A stretch of 64,000 bases of DNA from positions 1 to 64,000 of the forward strand of contig JAEZEJ010000125.1 in assembly GCA_023417775.1 (NCBI GenBank). The letters are read 5' to 3'. Of this stretch, positions 61,793 through 64,000 are shown piece after piece; position 1 is the first letter of the stretch; each line of letters opens with the position of its first letter. Source of the stretch: Actinomycetes bacterium. GTDB lineage: Bacteria; Actinomycetota; Actinomycetes; Propionibacteriales; Nocardioidaceae. Under the pieces are notes generated by a model. It was not told where the DNA came from and made no database searches. It worked only from the letters and a program-made list of their open reading frames with translations. The translations under genes and the position numbers were made by a program.

Positions 61793-62631
61793 GATGCTGT
61801 CTCCGTCGCCCTCACGGGAACCTCCACCTCACGACGCAATGAGGACCACAGGTGGGCCTTGATATCGGCGAACTCCGGAGAGCTACGGACTTCCGCTGTG
61901 CGCGGCCGCTCGAAAGGAATGGTCACCTCTTCGACAACTCGCCCGGGCCGAGCGCTCATGACCACCACACGGTCACCGAGCAACACCGCTTCCTCGAGGC
62001 TGTGGGTCACGAAAAGCACCGTCCGACGATAAGACTCCCAGAGGCCGAGCAGCTCGTCCTGGAGAACCTGGCGAAGTTGAGCATCGAGCGCCGCGAACGG
62101 CTCATCCATCAGCAGCACTTCCGGATCGAGGGCCAACGCACGCGCGATGCCGACCCGTTGCCGCATGCCGCCCGATAACGTCGCCGGGTAGGCGTCGGCG
62201 AAATCGATCAATCCCAGACGATCCAGCCAATGGGTACAGCGCTCCTCAGCCTCGCGCCTGTCGAAGCCATTGACGCGAAGCGCGAACGTGATATTGCGCC
62301 GAACCGTCTTCCAAGGGAACACTCCGTGGTCCTGGAAGACCATCGCCACGGGAACACGCCCTGAACCGTCCACGGAGATCTGCACCTCGCCATCCGAGGG
62401 CGCCACCAGACCGGCGACACAGCGAAGGAAAGTCGATTTTCCGCAGCCCGACGGACCGACAAGGCAGACAAACTCGCCATCGCGGATAGTGAAGTCCAAC
62501 GGCCCCAGCGCCGTGACAGTCTCCTTGCGACGTTTCTCGAACACCCGGGTGATCTGTCGCGCATCGACTTTGGCTAAGCCTGGCGCGTCCGCAAGCCGCT
62601 GCTCCTCGCGCGTCGAAACACCTGTCCTCAT
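61789..62631 (-). CDS. ABC transporter ATPase, Ssu/Tau/Nit type
   Basis: A 280-residue ATPase: Walker A GPSGCGKST, signature LSGGMRQRVGIARAL, Walker B LLMDEPFAALDAQ. Overlaps the binding-protein and permease genes by four bases each. Confidence 0.9.
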   Translation of the reverse strand: MRTGVSTREEQRLADAPGLAKVDARQITRVFEKRRKETVTALGPLDFTIRDGEFVCLVGPSGCGKSTFLRCVAGLVAPSDGEVQISVDGSGRVPVAMVFQDHGVFPWKTVRRNITFALRVNGFDRREAEERCTHWLDRLGLIDFADAYPATLSGGMRQRVGIARALALDPEVLLMDEPFAALDAQLRQVLQDELLGLWESYRRTVLFVTHSLEEAVLLGDRVVVMSARPGRVVEEVTIPFERPRTAEVRSSPEFADIKAHLWSSLRREVEVPVRATETAS

Positions 62632-63791
62632 TCCCCCGTCACCGCCCTCTCATAGAACGTCCGATCAACCACTCGCGACTCCTCGATAGGCGAAGCGAAG
62701 TCGACCGTGCCTTGTTCGATGAAGGCCTGCTGAAGACGGTCGGTGGTGCCCTGCCTGATCTCCCAATCGAAGTCCAGAGCCGGCGTGTCGACGATCGCTT
62801 CCTCGGGCAGGCCGGTCTGCTCGGCGATCGCCGCAACGACCTCGTCGTCGTCTTGGTAGTCGTCCGCGAGATAGGTGTTGATGGTCCGAATGATCGCCCG
62901 GGTGAAAGCAATGCCCACCTCCGGATCCTCATCGACGAGTCGTGGCCCGAAGAAGAAGCCGCCTAGCGGCTCGCCCGCCGGCTGGGTGGCCACCAACGTG
63001 AAGTCATCGTCTTCAGCGATCTCCTGCCAGAACGGATCGACAAGCCAAGCCGACTCGACAGCGCCGTTCTGGAGAGCCGCCACCTGCTCAGTAGTGGGGA
63101 TCTGAACGACCTCCACATCATCCAGCCCGAGGCCGGCTGCTTCTGCAGCCTCGGCGATCGGGTAGGTGGTGATGCTCGTGAAGCCGACTCCCGACGCGAA
63201 ACTCGTTCCCGCAAGTTCGCTCAGGTCTGGGGCCTCGGGGTCGGAGAACAGATCCTTATGGGCCCACAGACCAGTCTGTGGGACTTCTGCGTCGCCCGCG
63301 TCCGGCGGGCTGAAGTTGCCGGCCACCCATGTCAGCTCGATATCGCCGTTGACCGCGTTGAAGAAGCCGGCCTCAGGCGTTCCCGTCGTCGCATCCAAGT
63401 TGCCCGTCTGAACCTGCGTGATGGCGTCCGCGAAGGGAAGATCAACGATCTCGACATCGAGGTTCTCACGCTCGAACTCTCCGTTCGCCTCCGCGAGAAG
63501 CAAGGGTGCGATGAACTCGCCCCGTGCGGCCGTGGCGATCTTGACGGTTGCCCGAGCCTCAAGGGGCTTCGCGCCGGGAAGTCCGGGTTCGCATCGTGTC
63601 GGAACACGATCGGCAGAAAGATCCGCAGGATCGCCGACGGCGCCATCCCCGCAGGCCTCTCCGGCATGCTCACCCGCGTCAACCGATGGCTTCCCAGACT
63701 CATCTGAAGCCCCGCATCCGGTCAACGCCATCGATAACGCCACGCCGATCAGCGGAAGAGCAGCCCCACGGGCACCTCGCCAACTATTCAC
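62628..63791 (-). CDS. ABC transporter substrate-binding lipoprotein (NMT1/SsuA-like)
   Basis: A 387-residue binding protein. GTG 63791 has GGAG six bases upstream; the signal peptide ends in the lipobox SMALTGC. KIATAARGEFIAPLLLAEANGEFERENLDVEIV opens the NMT1-like domain. A longer frame to 63863 would cross the operator at 63816. First gene of an eight-gene operon. Confidence 0.88.
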   Translation of the reverse strand: MNSWRGARGAALPLIGVALSMALTGCGASDESGKPSVDAGEHAGEACGDGAVGDPADLSADRVPTRCEPGLPGAKPLEARATVKIATAARGEFIAPLLLAEANGEFERENLDVEIVDLPFADAITQVQTGNLDATTGTPEAGFFNAVNGDIELTWVAGNFSPPDAGDAEVPQTGLWAHKDLFSDPEAPDLSELAGTSFASGVGFTSITTYPIAEAAEAAGLGLDDVEVVQIPTTEQVAALQNGAVESAWLVDPFWQEIAEDDDFTLVATQPAGEPLGGFFFGPRLVDEDPEVGIAFTRAIIRTINTYLADDYQDDDEVVAAIAEQTGLPEEAIVDTPALDFDWEIRQGTTDRLQQAFIEQGTVDFASPIEESRVVDRTFYERAVTGE

Positions 63792-63815
63792 AGAACTCTC
63801 CGTCCCTTCGAGTAA

Positions 63816-63831
63816 CCAAACGGTCGCTTGC
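63816..63831. promoter_or_regulatory. Degenerate CCAAACG-GT-CGCTTGC box
   Basis: Same 7+2+7 shape as the boxes at 19728 and 31876, matching in most positions though weaker. It lies 25 bases before the start of the operon that includes the TetR gene at 56536. Confidence 0.4.
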
Positions 63832-64000
63832 TCAATATGGCGGACGTCACAGATATCCGTCAACCCTGAGGGCGGGAAACGGCATCGTCATCGGGACTAC
63901 ACACGGCATGTCGCCACCAGCGGACCGCGACCACCGCCCAACGCCATGTATCACCGTCTGGATCGGTAGCCTCTGCCCAAATTCATGTGAGGTGACTGGA
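63832..64000. other. Window end without gene
   Basis: No supportable coding region, repeat or structured element seen. It probably holds the upstream promoter region of the minus-strand operon. Confidence 0.5.

Overview
The window is high-GC DNA (about 63-65% G+C by eye). Its compact operons, frequent 4-base start/stop overlaps (ATGA or GTGA), many GTG starts, Gram-positive lipoprotein signals and actinobacterial protein types point to an actinomycete. A Micrococcales genus such as Brevibacterium, or a mycolata relative, would fit, but the genus cannot be fixed from this sequence. I see no rRNA, tRNA, CRISPR array, intact insertion sequence or phage gene. Nearly everything is catabolic: the window reads as a block for uptake and breakdown of branched or cyclic carboxylic acids and ketones through CoA thioesters.

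Layout. (1) 0.05-4.4 kb, minus: a two-gene hydantoinase/acetone-carboxylase-like enzyme whose HyuB subunit carries a fused zinc-cysteine tail. (2) 5.0-7.1 kb, plus: acyl-CoA ligase and MaoC hydratase. (3) 7.3-11.3 kb: a TetR gene facing an ACAD10/11-type acyl-CoA dehydrogenase, an APH-fold kinase and a quinone oxidoreductase. (4) 11.4-16.4 kb, minus: DctPQM TRAP importer and another ligase. (5) 16.7-22.5 kb: nitronate-monooxygenase-like flavoprotein, two thiolases and a ligase. (6) 22.7-30.8 kb, minus: SDR, LIV-type ABC importer (LivM fused to LivG), Baeyer-Villiger-type monooxygenase and esterase, divergent from a LysR gene. (7) 31.0-39.3 kb: LysR, an odd SDR, an acetoin-dehydrogenase-like E1 alpha/E1 beta/E3 operon without E2 but with an alcohol dehydrogenase and a small unknown gene, then an MFS exporter. 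(8) 39.3-44.1 kb: a decayed acyl-CoA dehydrogenase, a thiolase and a fused isobutyryl-CoA mutase (IcmF). (9) 44.4-46.1 kb, minus: epimerase-like protein and MaoC-like hydratase. (10) 46.5-56.0 kb, plus: a roughly 9.5-kb operon with a beta-hydroxyacid-dehydrogenase-like protein, a second full LIV importer, two tandem paralogous CoA ligases and an SDR. (11) 56.1-63.8 kb, minus: an eight-gene operon with an Ssu/Tau/Nit-type ABC importer, NDP-forming acyl-CoA synthetase, DUF35 protein, Ltp2-like thiolase-fold aldolase, TetR regulator and thioesterase.

How it may work together (inference). Four importers bring in acids or small organics; six CoA-ligating enzymes activate them; dehydrogenases, hydratases, SDRs, thiolases and an aldolase shorten them; IcmF interconverts branched and straight C4 acyl-CoAs. 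The SDR/monooxygenase/esterase operon suits alcohol to ketone to ester or lactone to hydroxyacid conversion. The kinase plus ACAD10/11-type pair resembles enzymes that dispose of 4-hydroxyacyl-CoAs, which such lactones would yield.

Regulation. Two families of palindromes recur in front of genes. A CCAAGCA-NN-TGCTTGG box lies at 19728, 31876, 46287, 46402 (half-degenerate) and, degenerate, 63816; a GTTA-N3-AT-N-ATTCA-like box lies at 4891, 7901, 8065, 16443 and 16568. They suggest two regulons, perhaps run by the TetR proteins encoded at 56536 and 7281. Further inverted repeats occur at 37689, 44116 and 46424.
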